In this document: positions 10,801 to 21,300 of the stretch, piece by piece
How the letters are laid out: each line of letters opens with the position of its first letter
How positions within the stretch are numbered: position 1 is the first letter of the stretch
Source of the DNA: Plectrocnemia conspersa
Lineage: Eukaryota > Arthropoda > Insecta > Trichoptera > Polycentropodidae
Assembly (NCBI GenBank): GCA_009617715.1
Contig: VTFK01000328.1
Span: forward strand, 1 to 64,000
DNA: 64,000 nt
Direction of reading: 5' to 3'
Position numbers and translations under genes: made by a program
Notes under the pieces: model-generated
Database searches by the model: none
The model's input: only the letters and a program-made list of their open reading frames with translations
What the model was told of the DNA's origin: nothing

Positions 10801-13514
10801 ATATTATATTTTACAGATAATTTAACAAACTTTTGTAAGAACATATTGATTTTATAAACATTAATTAATATTAAATAATGGACCTTTTTATATATATTTT
10901 TAGTGACACTATAACACTAAATATAGTGTACGATATATAAATGATCAACATCCAAGATCTTTACGATTTTTGCGACATACAGTTCATAATATTGGTGCAG
11001 CCGGATTAGATTTTTTATTACATGGGTCTCATAATCATTTTCCATTGATCCGGCTTAATTGCGATATTTTACTACGCAGTCCCTCCCGAAAGGTCTGGAC
11101 CTCACGTTTTGCGGCCCAAATGCCCCTCAAATCGACAATGGCCCGTGGCAGTTTAACAGCGATGGTAAGCCGAGCAAATCCCCGGGGATTAAAAAGGTCG
11201 TTTTTATAGGAGGACATTGCGTGTAGGTACCTACCCTCATATCGAAGGATAATGCTACACCAATAGGGTAGGCAAAAAAATACCCAAAAATATTTCCGAG
11301 GTGGGATTTGCAATATGCTTCACGCCGTTTTGCTTTGAATGGCTCATATGAATAACGAGCTAGGCAAGGGATAAAATTGAAGAAAGGGGTTAATTTAAGG
11401 CATGTTCCCATGATGATTGATTGTGAAAGTAGGTAAAAATAGCATGTTTCAAACTAAGATTGATTGAGCATCACTGGCTGCGCAAGTTACCTAATATAAT
11501 TAAGGCGACAAGCTTTAAATAAAGGTTTCGGAATTCTAACCCTAAGGGATGTGACTTCGCAGCCAGTAAGACGCAGGTGGAAACTAGTAAGAATTTTATT
11601 AGATTATATCACATATTGCGACAGACTATGATGGCTAAAATCGTTATTATCCGAGCAGTGGTGGAGAAGCAGATGGAGAGATGATGTTAGGTGGAAGATC
11701 ACTAAAGTTTAGGATGGTGTGGCAGTGAAAATATATCGGAGTCCCTCTCAGAATGTGAGCATCCATGACCGTATGTTGCCGAATCTGCCTGGTCTTTTCA
11801 TTGTCGCCTGGTCCTTATGTATTTAGCTGCAAAGCTTGTTGACCAATCACTCCAGCCAATCGTTACACTTAAACAACGAAAAATGTATATGCCTTTAGAA
11901 ATGACATTTGCTTGATGGACATCTCTGAGGTTGAATTGTGCAACGGGAATGTTATAGCCTTACAGTGTTTTTTGTCTTCCGGTGATATATTGTTTCCCGT
12001 GGCCGTTTCGTAACAAAGAAATATTTATTCAAAGCACCGGAGAATCCTTGCGTGTTATTTATAAGAACCACTTTATTTTCTAGTCGTAACGAGGGCCTTT
12101 GTGTGATCCCACTATTGTCTAGTTTATCCTTATTGATGAATAATCACTTTTAGTCAGAGTTTCAAGAATAGGACCCCCCACAATGCCATGCACTTAAAAT
12201 ATCCGACTTGGACATACGACCAATATGTAATAAATATTAATCATATAAAGCATCTTTATTATTCGTCACTAAACAAATTATTTATAAATTACTACATGAT
12301 TAGAAGCAAAATCTATCTATATGTTAAAAAGAATTTTTATCAATTTTATACTATTTAGCGTATGGTGACGATTAGATTATAATACCTGAATAAAGTGAGT
12401 ACTGATTATATTGTATTTAAACACGTTTAGCAAGAATGAATGGTTAAAATCGTAGCATCCCCAGTGACAATGCACCGGCTCACACCGCAGCACGCACGAT
12501 TTTTTTATATCTAACTTTTGCGATGTTTCCTTATTTTTGCACTTGTGCTTAAGTAAATTTCTCATGTTATATAAAGTAAAAAACAATCACAAGGGATGAA
12601 CTTTTGGTCCATTAAAGAGGCAATTATGTTGCACAACGGGATCATTCCGTTGGTTCCTAAGTATACTTGTTACTACTTAGTTTTAATGAATAAAACAGTG
12701 TACAACCTTGACCAAAATAGTAAGGCAAATTAATAAAGGTTTTAAGGTTTGAGGGCAATACGTATACCTAATAGCTTAGAATTTTTTTTTTTCATTATAT
12801 ATAATTTATTTTAAGCACATTTTAAATATAATAAATTCAACTGTAACTATATTTAGCCTACTATTAATTTTTTTTTCATTTGATTAACATATTTTTGAAG
12901 CAAAGCTTAAACTTTGATATAGGTTTTTTGCTTTTACAATGACCAAAAATTTTATTTGTTAGGTTTTACATCCATTTCCGTAACAAACACAATATTGTAA
13001 TAAGTTCTTTAAATAATATAAAATTAATCAAAAAAAATTAAATATAATTCACACCTGGATAATCGAGAGTACACTGTATTTGGTTGATTTAACTCAGAAC
13101 TTTTAGTGTAAATAATCTTAATATTTTACAGATTTTTTTTTATGTTTAGGAATAATTTTAAATTTAATACTCACTGGAACTAGGAACCGTCTAACTTCAG
13201 CCAAGGCGTACGCTATGCGCGCATGCGCTTCTGCGGGCGTAGCAAATGCGCTAATTTCCACGTGCAAATCTTCGGAAAGGTGCGAAAACTTTGGATCTCC
13301 GCTCGTGCGAAGTTCCTCCTCCTGGAAGTCAAAGGAAGGTTGCTGATGTGCTTTGAGCAATTTTTAAGAGATAACTAACTGCATAGTAGATTTGTACCTT
13401 TTGTCTGTCTTTCATTGAGCCTCTGCCTAAAACAGCCATCTTGCACATTGTGTCTTCTTGAAGTCTTTTTAGTGAGTTGCCTTTGGGTCCTAGAAGCTTT
13501 CCTACGAAGTTGAA
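1742..13514 (-). CDS. KH-domain STAR-family RNA-binding protein (KHDRBS/Sam68/qkr58E-like), 3' five exons, partial
   Basis: This entry spans the visible gene; exons are listed separately. Joining 13514-13398, 13321-13175, 6802-6431, 2032-1951 and 1836-1742 gives one open frame of 270 residues ending in TAA. Residues 1-88 are most of a KH domain: the GXXG loop is GPKG at residues 9-12, followed by a [16 protein letters not shown] block and the [15 protein letters not shown] block typical of the Sam68/KHDRBS and Drosophila qkr58E group. A QUA2-like segment ([14 protein letters not shown]) follows, then a low-complexity His/Val/Gln tail. Family members bind U/A-rich RNA in the nucleus and regulate splicing and signalling; that role is inferred from the family. 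QUA1 and the first KH strand are missing, so the start lies to the right, perhaps outside the window. Visible introns are 76, 6372, 4398 and 114 bp. The family call is firm; the exact paralogue is not. Confidence 0.9.
1951..2032 (-). CDS. KH-gene exon: Ala/His/Val-rich tail segment
   Basis: The 82-nt exon has an acceptor at tatacag before ATG ACT GCT and a donor before gtatgtac. It encodes 27 residues beginning [16 protein letters not shown], plus one base of a split Gly codon. It enters in phase 0 and leaves in phase 1, matching the next exon. The first ATG is internal to the protein, not a start. The peptide has no named domain and continues the low-complexity C-terminal tail. Confidence 0.82.
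3020..3340. other. GC-richer intronic island, possible regulatory element
   Basis: Base composition departs clearly from the surrounding intron. It has no open frame and no similarity to the repeat families found here. It includes two TTAATTA-type homeodomain-like core sites near 3070-3110 and a G-rich run (gtgggtggatgggtgg) near 3310. A regulatory role is inference from composition only. Confidence 0.3.
3727..3784. repeat. Exact tandem duplication of a 29-mer
   Basis: Units 3727-3755 and 3756-3784 are identical, each starting tgcataaaattg and ending gacgtctagt. Identity suggests a recent slippage or duplication event in intron sequence. Confidence 0.9.
4435..4499. repeat. Long-stem inverted repeat (hairpin) in intron
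   Basis: Arms 4435-4459 and 4481-4499 pair over 19 bp: AATAAAATCGTG and CCGTCGC on the left against the exact complement on the right, with a 6-nt bulge (tcggcg) on the left and a 21-nt loop. Pairing continues weakly outward. It could be a small inverted-repeat element or a structured RNA; nothing here identifies it as a microRNA. Confidence 0.75.
6431..6802 (-). CDS. KH-gene exon: QUA2-like segment and His/Val/Gln-rich tail
   Basis: The 372-nt exon encodes 124 residues in phase 0. The acceptor is tatttcag before GAC TAC AAC and the donor is CAG before gtgagatt. It opens with [15 protein letters not shown], which continues the KH/QUA2 boundary of the previous exon. It then becomes Ser/Pro-rich and runs into repeated HVQQQTT and HVQP units at exon residues 58-88. 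It ends in TQQQQ. The composition suggests an unstructured regulatory or protein-interaction tail, as in other STAR proteins. The plus-strand open frame across the same bases (6410-6751) is a shadow of this exon. Confidence 0.92.
6539..6631 (-). repeat. Coding repeat: HVQ-based low-complexity tract
   Basis: Inside the third visible KH-gene exon, the peptide repeats HVQQQTT twice and then HVQP twice, from HVQQTTTQ onward. At DNA level the unit is a 21-base near-repeat (cac gtg cag cag cag act ac), so copy number may vary between individuals. Confidence 0.8.
8570..9190 (+). repeat. Repeat family A, copy A1
   Basis: This approximately 620-bp interspersed repeat is shared with five other loci. 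Shared landmarks in order are cattcatcaac; gatgggatcacacaaag; a tatttctttgttgcgaaatgg block; a ggttggctggatgat block; and the end ctggctgcgaagtcacaccc. No transposase frame is present. Its class is unresolved: non-autonomous DNA transposon or other. It lies in the second large intron of the KH gene. Confidence 0.75.
10721..10753. repeat. Short tandem duplication, 17-bp period
   Basis: gtttaaacacacaaaa occurs at 10721-10736 and again at 10738-10753, separated by one base. Confidence 0.8.
10990..11400. other. GC-richer intronic island
   Basis: It is a mixed-composition stretch containing a palindromic aatccccggggatt core at about 11177-11190. Overlapping minus-strand open frames (11035-11411) show no family resemblance and are not supported as genes. 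It could be a regulatory or conserved non-coding element; this is inferred only from composition. Confidence 0.3.
11540..12235 (-). repeat. Repeat family A, copy A2 (inverted relative to A1)
   Basis: It reads on the minus strand with the same landmarks: gggatcacacaaaggccct, the tatttctttgttacgaaa block, cgattggctgga, and the end actggctgcgaagtcacatc. Its inner edge (gggatgtgacttcgcagcc) faces copy A1, so the two form a large inverted pair about 2.35 kb apart in the same intron. Confidence 0.75.
13175..13321 (-). CDS. KH-gene exon: second half of the KH domain
   Basis: The 147-nt exon encodes 49 residues, starting [15 protein letters not shown] and ending AEVRRFLVP, phase 0 at both ends. The acceptor is tttgacttccag and the donor is CCA before gtgagtat. 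It carries the strand LHVEISAF and the last KH helix ([17 protein letters not shown]). The pairing of [20 protein letters not shown] with a following [10 protein letters not shown] is the form I recall for insect qkr58E-type proteins rather than vertebrate Sam68, which supports an insect source. Only a 76-bp intron separates it from the previous exon. Confidence 0.93.
13398..13514 (-). CDS. KH-gene exon: GXXG half of the KH domain
   Basis: The 117-nt exon encodes 39 residues from [12 protein letters not shown] to [10 protein letters not shown], both boundaries in phase 0. The acceptor is ttgttacag before TTC AAC TTC and the donor is AAG before gtacaaat. The GPKG tetrapeptide is the GXXG loop that grips the RNA backbone, and the following helix ([14 protein letters not shown]) matches the family. 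In relatives the preceding residues end in a short HPK or YPK stretch of the first KH strand. No exon encoding that was found on this strand up to 64000. Confidence 0.92.
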
Positions 13515-13633
13515 CTGTAACAAGATAAAAACACTAATTAAAAACCTGTCATTAACATATTTTTGAAACACAAAATTGTCAAGTAATATTAATTGAGTAG
13601 TATTCGTTTAAATAATTTATATTTTATTAAAAT

Positions 13634-15343
13634 ATATAGAGCAAGGGTGGGAAAATATTTTGGCTTCCGAGCCATATTAAAAAATTGCCTATTTTATAAG
13701 TTAGGAGGGCTATTTTATAAATTTTTAAACACAATTATTTATTTTGTAAAAAGAATAAAAAAAAATAATATGATCATCGGATATTTATCACAAGGTACAT
13801 TTATCATATAACACAAAACAACAAGAGGAATCAAAAACTATACAAAATACTTTAACATAAAATAAGATATTTTTTTACATAATACATATTAATCCTTTTA
13901 GCAAAAGGTACAATTCCAAATAAAATAAAAGGCATTTAAAATAATAATATTTACATATATAATATAAACATATGCATAGAAATTAAAATATTTAATAAGA
14001 TTAATTTTTAACTGAACCAAAAAATTTTCAAAATTAAAATTTAAAGACAATTCATTTTTTTAAAATGTACTATTTTCATAAAGTGAAAAACATTAAAAGT
14101 GAAAGAAAAAAATCATCAATATACATATAAATCGTCACAACAACATAATACAACTTATTGAAAGAATGATATTTACATTTTTTTTTCAATAGACCGAAAA
14201 AACAACACCAGAATTACCTAATTCTTATGAATATCCCATTCTTATACTGCGCGACACATAACAAATAAATACGTAACGTAAATAAAATTTTAAACAAAAG
14301 AAAAATTATTCGTTTAAAAAAATTGTAATAAAAGTTTGTAATATGTATGCAAATGTAACTAATAAAAAGGTTTATATTCACTTAAAATATATACACGTAA
14401 TTTGGATTTTTTTAATTAAAAAAATCAAGCGATTTTTTTTAAAAAAAAGAAAGCGATTGAATAAAAACGTTATCAATTGTAATAATATAGATAATAGTTG
14501 CTTATTTATATCATCATCAATGCACACAATTCTACGTGTTATTGTCAATCCATTTTGTAATTGAGTTTTAATAATCGGACATACAATATTTTTTTTTAAA
14601 TTACAAGCTTGGCCATAATAATGACACACCCCCAAAAATCATGAAAATATAAATAAAATACCTCCTAAGCTTGTTTAAAATGCTTATATAAACACTATTT
14701 ATATTATTTAGTAGGACCATCCTTAGCTATAATTACAGCTGTAACCCTTTTTGGCATACTGTCAACTAATGACTTGCGGGTGGACAAAGACAATTTTCTG
14801 CATTCCATCTGAAATTTTTCTCGCAGCTTAATTTTGGGTTTTCAATTGTGTTTGGCAACCTTTTCTTTTAATTTTTCCAATAAATTCTATAAACAATTTA
14901 AGCTCTGATGACTGTGTAAGGCATCCTAAAAGCAGCAATCACTTTAATCCACTTTAATGTAGAAATCCATTAAAGTGGATTCCAACATTGAAATATAAAT
15001 ATCACTATTCATACTACCCTCGCAAGTGTACAGGCTTCCTACCCCTGCTGCTGCCATGCAATCTCAGAACATAACGCTTCCGCCACAATATTTTACTTTG
15101 GGTAGTACGCAATCAGTAAGATATTCTTCTCCGACTCTTTGACGCACGTTTACTACACCAGGGGTCGCAAAAAATGTTAAAAAATGTATGAATATTCTAA
15201 AAAATAATGTTTTTTTCAAACTCAAGTGCACTTGTAAAGAGGAACACATTATTTTAAGTGGTACATGTTTTAAAGGGCTTAAAATTTCGGCGCGGGCCGG
15301 ATCCGGCCCGCGGGCCGCCGTTTACCCAGGCCTAGCTATAGAG
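13634..15343. mobile_element. hAT-type DNA transposon relic with 8-bp target-site duplication
   Basis: The element runs 13642-15335. Its left end begins caagggtgggaaaat and its right end, read inward, begins ctaggcctgggtaaac; these are imperfect inverted ends. It is flanked by atatagag (13634-13641) and ctatagag (15336-15343), an 8-bp duplication with one mismatch, the length hAT elements produce. Just inside the right end is a GC-rich palindromic stretch (gggccggatccggcccg). Ends of this kind are, from memory, typical of Charlie/Tip100-like hATs in vertebrates and insects. No hAT transposase frame survives. A Tc1 relic sits inside. It lies upstream of the visible KH exons, probably intronic. 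Confidence 0.75.
14704..15165 (-). pseudogene. Tc1-like (Tc1/mariner) transposase C-terminal relic
   Basis: On the minus strand the upstream part reads VRQRVGEEYLTDCVLPKVKY then GGSVMF, a TGA in place of the expected Trp, and CMAAAGVGSLYTCEGSMN. This matches the GGGSVMVWG / AAAGVG / GIMN block of Tc1 transposases. Further downstream come KLREKFQMECRKL and LVDSMPKRVTAVIIAKDG followed by PTK and TAA at 14704-14706, the usual Tc1 C-terminus. The stretch carrying the third catalytic acidic residue is missing or unreadable, the frame is broken and the N-terminal DNA-binding part is absent. It is a dead copy nested in the hAT-type element. A 13-bp inverted repeat (14946-14958/14969-14981) lies within it. 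Confidence 0.85.
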
Positions 15344-15368
15344 TAATGTCATTCGACATTACCCTATA
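15337..15368. repeat. Hairpin at the right target site of the hAT-type element
   Basis: Arms 15337-15350 (tatagagtaatgtc) and 15355-15368 pair with one mismatch across a 4-nt loop (attc). The left arm overlaps the target-site duplication, so the hairpin may predate the insertion. Confidence 0.7.
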
Positions 15369-16577
15369 CATTTATTTTGGCTAATTTATCATAATCGCAA
15401 CGAATTAAAATTAAAAAAAAATGTGAGACGGGTACAACATATTTGATTTGCAACTTATCAATTGTGGAGAGGAGTTAAATTAACATGTCTAGTTCAAGAA
15501 CCGAACAGCTGCACTGGACACGGAACAAATTAATATTTGAAATTATACCAACTCCACCACAACCCCTCAGGCACTAGCAACCACAAATCCAGGCTTAGGC
15601 GAGTGAACGATTGTTCCCGGGGTCCAGTCGCGACCTCGATCGATAAATATCTGCGGTTTTCCTACCAGGTATATATCTGGCGATATGCTTTATCTCACCG
15701 CCACAGTGACAAAGGATAAGTTCGATACAAGAATTTTATTTCAGAACAATCTGGATTTCATTTATCCTCGAATGGAACCGGAGGGATGAAGACACTGTGA
15801 GTTCAGGCTTATGCGGACAAAGCGTTCGAAAAACAAAATATTATTTTTAAGCTTATATATGTATTTTATGATGAAAGATAGGGCTGCGTAGTAAGATTTA
15901 AATATATTTTGATAATTTAGGCCTTGTTAATTTTAAATCAATCATTTTAACATAACAGTAGACTCGCTAATATTTTCTCTACAATTTTAATCTCACCCAA
16001 TCAAGCTCACGACAAGATGGCGTCATATCGCCGATTCAGAACAACGATGCTTTGATTTTAGGAAAAAAATCACAGTCGTTTCAGATTGTTAAACTTCCTT
16101 TTCGAATTACTAACACGCGTCGTTGGTCGCGACACGCGCCTGTCATGACTACCAGGAAATGCTTTTGACAGGGGATCATTCACGGACTGAATCCCGCAAC
16201 GAGCTTTCCGTAATTTCCTCGAAAATTGTGTATAATGTACAACATTTTTTATATGTAGCGTACAATGTAATGACGCGTGTAACGCTGAACACAGGGATTT
16301 GATTGAAGATGATTAAAAGCGTGTTTAAAACTCAGATATGCTCATGGTTCAGGGGTAGCCAAAATGTCGACTGTGAAAATTACACTGAGTAACGACATAA
16401 CTTAAAAATTAATGTGGTTTAAAGATAACAAAAATTAACAAGCAAATATGGAATATGTAAGCTGTAATTTTTTTACGCTAATATTTTATTTATGGCAAGA
16501 TTTAATTGATGTACGCAGTAGTAATACTCTTGTCATAAATATGTTTTGAGATTTAGCTCTTTAAGTTTACGTGTGTC
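15344..16577. other. Gene-free stretch with GC-richer islands
   Basis: It is non-coding in all frames. The segment 15580-15720 (containing cccggggtccagtcgcgacc) and 16000-16220 are less AT-rich than their surroundings. No repeat similarity to other parts of the window was noticed. Function unknown. Confidence 0.35.
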
Positions 16578-16890
16578 TTAACCCTTTGAATGGCATGGCC
16601 GTACATGTACGGCGGTCTATCTTTCACTGTTTTAAGACACCCTAGATTGTTACATATTTATATATATAACTAAAGAAATAATAAATAAAAAACATTACAT
16701 TTATAAAATTTTTTTTTTTATATTTGATTCAATATAAATGATTTTTATAGAAAATAATACTAATAAATTAAAAAGTACGTAAATGAACATAGCAAAATAT
16801 ATGTTATATTAATTTTATAAAAAATATTAAGAGCCTTTGAATTGATATAAAAAAATAATTCACAAAAGCCGAAAAATATATTAAAAATAT
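16578..16890 (+). mobile_element. Palindrome-ended, TTAA-flanked element, family B copy 1 (possible piggyBac-type MITE)
   Basis: It begins at TTAA (16578-16581) followed by ccctttgaatgg and, shortly after, the perfect 16-bp palindrome GCCGTACATGTACGGC at 16598-16613. The next approximately 290 bp (ataactaaagaaat, tttgaattgatataa, agccgaaaaatatatt) match the inverted copy at 49427-49925. TTAA plus CCCTTTG is the target site and terminus style of piggyBac-like elements. The right end was not located and no transposase frame is seen. Confidence 0.55.
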
Positions 16891-17834
16891 GAAAAATAAA
16901 TTACCGAAATTTAAATTGGGTCTACAATAATATTGGAATAATTGATCAAATAATCATTTATAATATCTAGAATAAAATTTGACAAAACAATTATAATCAA
17001 ATAATTTGTATACTTGACCAATTGACTGATGCCGCTCCAAAATCTACGGTTATTTATATGCCAATATTTTGTTTCGAAATTCGAGACAATGAGACACTTT
17101 ATCTTACCAAAAAATGCTTTATACGTTATCTTTCCAAAATCATTTTCGAATAGAATTTCGGTTGTGTCTAATATGACCGAAATTCACAAAATTCGTCCGT
17201 TGCATGAAATAAAATGTTTATTATCGTTTAACGAATATCTCAAAAATAGGTGTGCGTCGCAAATTTTTGTGCACTTCATGTTACATTTTTGTATTTGTTG
17301 TTTCAAGATGCAAAAAAATATTTTAGGAAAATCAATAATTCAATCAATGTTAATTTATTTTTATATATAAAAATCGGCCCAAAACAAACGTCGAAGCGGA
17401 TTCAATTTTTATGTATATATTAGCCATTGTATATATAACAAATTCGATAAAATTATGTATATAAAATGTTCTATCAATTTTTCTAAATTAATTCAATCGT
17501 AGTTAATCTGAATTCTGGTAATTTAAAAAAGTTAAGATAATTACTCTGATACAAAAGTATGTAAAATAAAAAAATAAGCATTTTTTGACGCCCTCACTAA
17601 TCAGTAATTTGCACAGAATTGAAAAGAAAAATTAAAGTAATTATTGAATAACTTAAATAATTATTATTAATTAATAATTATGTTTTAATTAAATAATATT
17701 CTATAGAAAATGAATTGTTTTTTTGCACTAATTGATTGAATAAATTATTATCGGTAAAAACCAATAAATAAATTACGAGCATATTCGAATATTTATTTTT
17801 TAGTCAATACTTGAATATTTAAGAACCCTACTGC

Positions 17835-17995
17835 AGAAGTTTCGGAGGTGGTTTTTTTCTGGATTCTGGATGTCGATTTGGACCAGTGAACGTAAAGAGA
17901 GAAGCGGCGGCTACTGCGATCTTCGCTGATCTGAAGTTGGGTGGGCTTCCTATTGGTTTTAGTTCAATTTGGAGTGATTTTAAAAGCATATGGTT
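17835..17995 (-). repeat. Repeat family E, copy E1
   Basis: On the minus strand it carries a core around gccgccgcttctctcttta shared with four other places in the window, followed by a block resembling tccagtttgacgtccagaatc. One frame is open through all of it (AVAAASLFTFTGP), but no protein family is recognised. Confidence 0.65.
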
Positions 17996-18363
17996 AAAAC
18001 TAAAAGTGTGCACGTCAGTAGTGTCGGAAAAAATCTCTAATAGAAAATGTCTAAGGGGAAGTCCTTAAGCAGAGTGTCTAAAGGGAAGTGATTTTAGTAC
18101 TTATATTCATGGCCCCCTTCATACAAGATTTCAATTTGTCGGTCTCTTTTTTTTCGAGTTTTCTCTTCTCAAGGCATCAAATATTTTTATCATTGCGATT
18201 TAAGCTGTTAATAGGTTTCACATTGCTATGTTACATTCGAACGAAAAAAACATTTTTTCTTGCACAGTCAAAAAAAAAGCAAAGTCAAACTGGCTTATTT
18301 TATAATTTATTTGAGTTAGTCCTCCAATGCAATTTATTTGATGCTCCTGAGAATGTAGTTTAG

Positions 18364-21300
18364 ATTTAAAAAAAATCTACGTAAATCTGTGTTAGAATCC
18401 GTCATAAATAAATAATAATACGTTGCTGACTAATAATGTACCCAAAAAACCTAGGTTCGAATTCTATATAGACCTAAGTGTTTTTCAATTTATATCGTGT
18501 TTGCGAGATCTGAATTAGTGATTATTATATAATTATAATTCCGTTCGTTAATCGCAGATAAAGTTAATCTAGATTTTCCTAATGTCACGGATAAATATCG
18601 TAATGAATAATTAAAATCGAGTAGATCGTACACATTAGATATTGAATAATGAGCCAATTTAGCTCATGGAGTATATATAAATATATATATACTTTTTAAT
18701 ATTTCGATAAAGATTGAGAATCGCTTTTTTTTATTAAAAAAAATAAAAATAATATAGTTATAACATGCTATTTTTCTTGAAAGCTTTTAGTACAGTTTAG
18801 AAGTATTTAAATGACAAAAAAATGTTTATGATATTAAGTCTTATATTTGCATGGGTAATTAGGAATCAGATAAGAAAAAACCGCTCAGCTTGAAAAAAGG
18901 CAGATTGAAAAAATGTATGGGGGACTTTCCACAGAATTATGTACACCATAAAATTTGCCTGTCGATGAACTAAAATTTAATTTTTTCTATAATCCAAAGA
19001 TGTTTTTAATCTTTAATTTGTTCGAAATATGAAAAATGTAAATAAGAAACAGCTGTTATTGACAATTTTATTTACAATTTAGGTATAAATATGAGAGCAA
19101 AAATATTCTATTGTAGTAGATCGATCTGTTCTGGTACTTTTTAGTTTGTACTTTTTAACCATTATTCTCTTAAACTGTATTATTTTAATGACATACACTA
19201 TAAATTTCTTATTTATAATTTTTTTTCTAGAATTATCGAGAAAATCGATAAGTGAAAATTTTTATTTATCGAAAAATCAAAAACATCATGAAAGCAAAAT
19301 TCCTACTAATATAAATACACACATGTTATTACAAAGGTGTTTATTAAGATTAACTTAATTAGTCAAATAAACTCAAACATACACTCATTTGAGCAATGTC
19401 GAAAAATAACCCAATAAAAAACCTTTTCACTCAAATGACTAATCTATTTTGAGCTCCCAACTTTATGAATTACTACAGCATTCAACATTGACGCCTGACA
19501 CTGAGACCGAATTTACATCTTAATATTGCAAAAAAAACCAACAGGCGTCACATTGTCTGACAAAGTCACACAAATATAATTTATTTTACATTATGTGATT
19601 CTTTAACAATTTATATTTTCTTCAAAGATTATAACTACTAATTTGTAAGACAATGTTAATTAAGTATTTGTGTTTTATTAAGAATTAATTGTAAGTAAAA
19701 TATCTAAATTATTGACGCTGCATAGCTAGTTCTATTTCAACATTTAATTAAAAGAAAATTGGCAGTTTAGAGTAATATAAAATTAAAATATATTTATCTG
19801 GATAAGAAAAGGACTTTCACTCATTTTTTATAATTTAAAATTTAAGCGACAATTCTATCACATTTAACCTAATCATAATATCATTTCCATTTCAATTTGC
19901 GATGAATTTTAGCAGCAGTTTCATCAAAATAAAACAAAGCCTGAATATACCTTTTTACACTTCGAGACTAAAGCTTTAAAAACACACTTATATTTTAAAT
20001 AGGCTTGTATCTATACTTCTTGATTTTATTATAACGTAATATTAAAATATATTTGTTATTATTTAAGAAGTGGGACATCATAAAATGCATACCATTTTAA
20101 ATATACATCAAGCAATTAGATCTGTTCGAATCAAATTTAGATGTTGTATAAATTAAAATAAGCAATCATAAATTCAAAGCAGTGTTTAACTTGAAACCTA
20201 ACAAAACATCTAGGACTTTTAGTGACCGCTTCACTATTTTTCTACGTATTGTTGTGTATTGATGGCTTCAACTTTAACAGAGAGTTTATTTTCTAAAGCA
20301 GACGCCATCGCTTAAAAGTTTTCTACGTACTTGTGTTTTAGCACATTGTATTTATGTTAGATGTCGCGATACGAGTAAGCTTTTTCACGTGCATGTTAAA
20401 ATGAGTTTTGAAGCTTTGCGGTAATCAATAGCACCAGAACATCGCGCCATATCACAAATCAATGAAACTAATGTCGAATAGTTGTCGGATTGTTTCAACA
20501 TTGCCATAAATCGACTACATGTTCGTTGGTATATGTATGTTTTGTCGTTCGTTTTCAATCGTAAATATCCAGTAGGGGTTGACATATATTGATGTACGTG
20601 TCAGGACGATTCGGCGCAATATAATATTTATATAAAACCATATATCTTCTGGTGGCTTTCCGTCCATCGGCCCTTTTTATTTTTGTCTATAAACTGTGAA
20701 AAGGAAGCGACCATTGAATATTTCACTGGCGTCCCTTCTTCGACTCCTGTCCAAAATCTTCGATAATAATAAATGTGTGGAATGGGTATTTTTTTGTGCT
20801 AAACTCAACGAATGATTTAGACGTGACAGTTGATCATTTTTGGATCAAGCGGTAACTAAATAATTGTAAGGTGAAGTTCAACGCAATAGATTACTTCATG
20901 TTACTCTCAAATTAGTTGCATATTATTAAATCATCAAATCTTTTAGAGACTCGTGCCAAAATAAACACAGCGAGCTGTAAAAGAGCAGTAATAAATCTGC
21001 AGCGATTCCTATGACAAATTGCCGAAAATATGAAAAACTCGTAAAATAATAATAAGAAGGTCGAGATTTTTCAGAATATTTTGCTGTCGAGTAAAGACGT
21101 TATAAAGCGCTATTATCAATCGACGTATAACGAAAATTATATTTATTGTTAAAAAAAGTTGGCAAATGCTCTTTGATGAAGATAATTTTCAGTTTTCAGT
21201 CGGACGTTAAAATATTTACAACAACGTAATTTTTCAATGGTAAATGTTAGAAAAATACGTTCTGTTATTTTAATTTTAATTAAGATATTTCAATTTGTAT

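Larger units (their letters stand above)
6803..13174 (-). other. Intron of the KH gene (6372 bp)
   Basis: It is bounded by the donor at 13174 and the acceptor at 6803. It holds two family A repeat copies in opposite orientation (8570-9190 and 11540-12235), a GC-richer island at 10990-11400, and otherwise AT-rich sequence with no gene seen. Confidence 0.85.

Noticed and set aside
11035..11411. Overlapping minus-strand frames of 92 and 94 codons
   Set aside because: No family resemblance; the length is explained by the locally higher GC content.
17029..17370. 113-codon plus-strand open frame
   Set aside because: AT-rich composition with Phe/Ile/Lys-rich product and no motif; nothing supports a gene and it may be repeat-derived.
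18421..18480. tRNA B-box-like ggttcgaattc
   Set aside because: The T-stem does not pair and no A-box or cloverleaf can be drawn around it.
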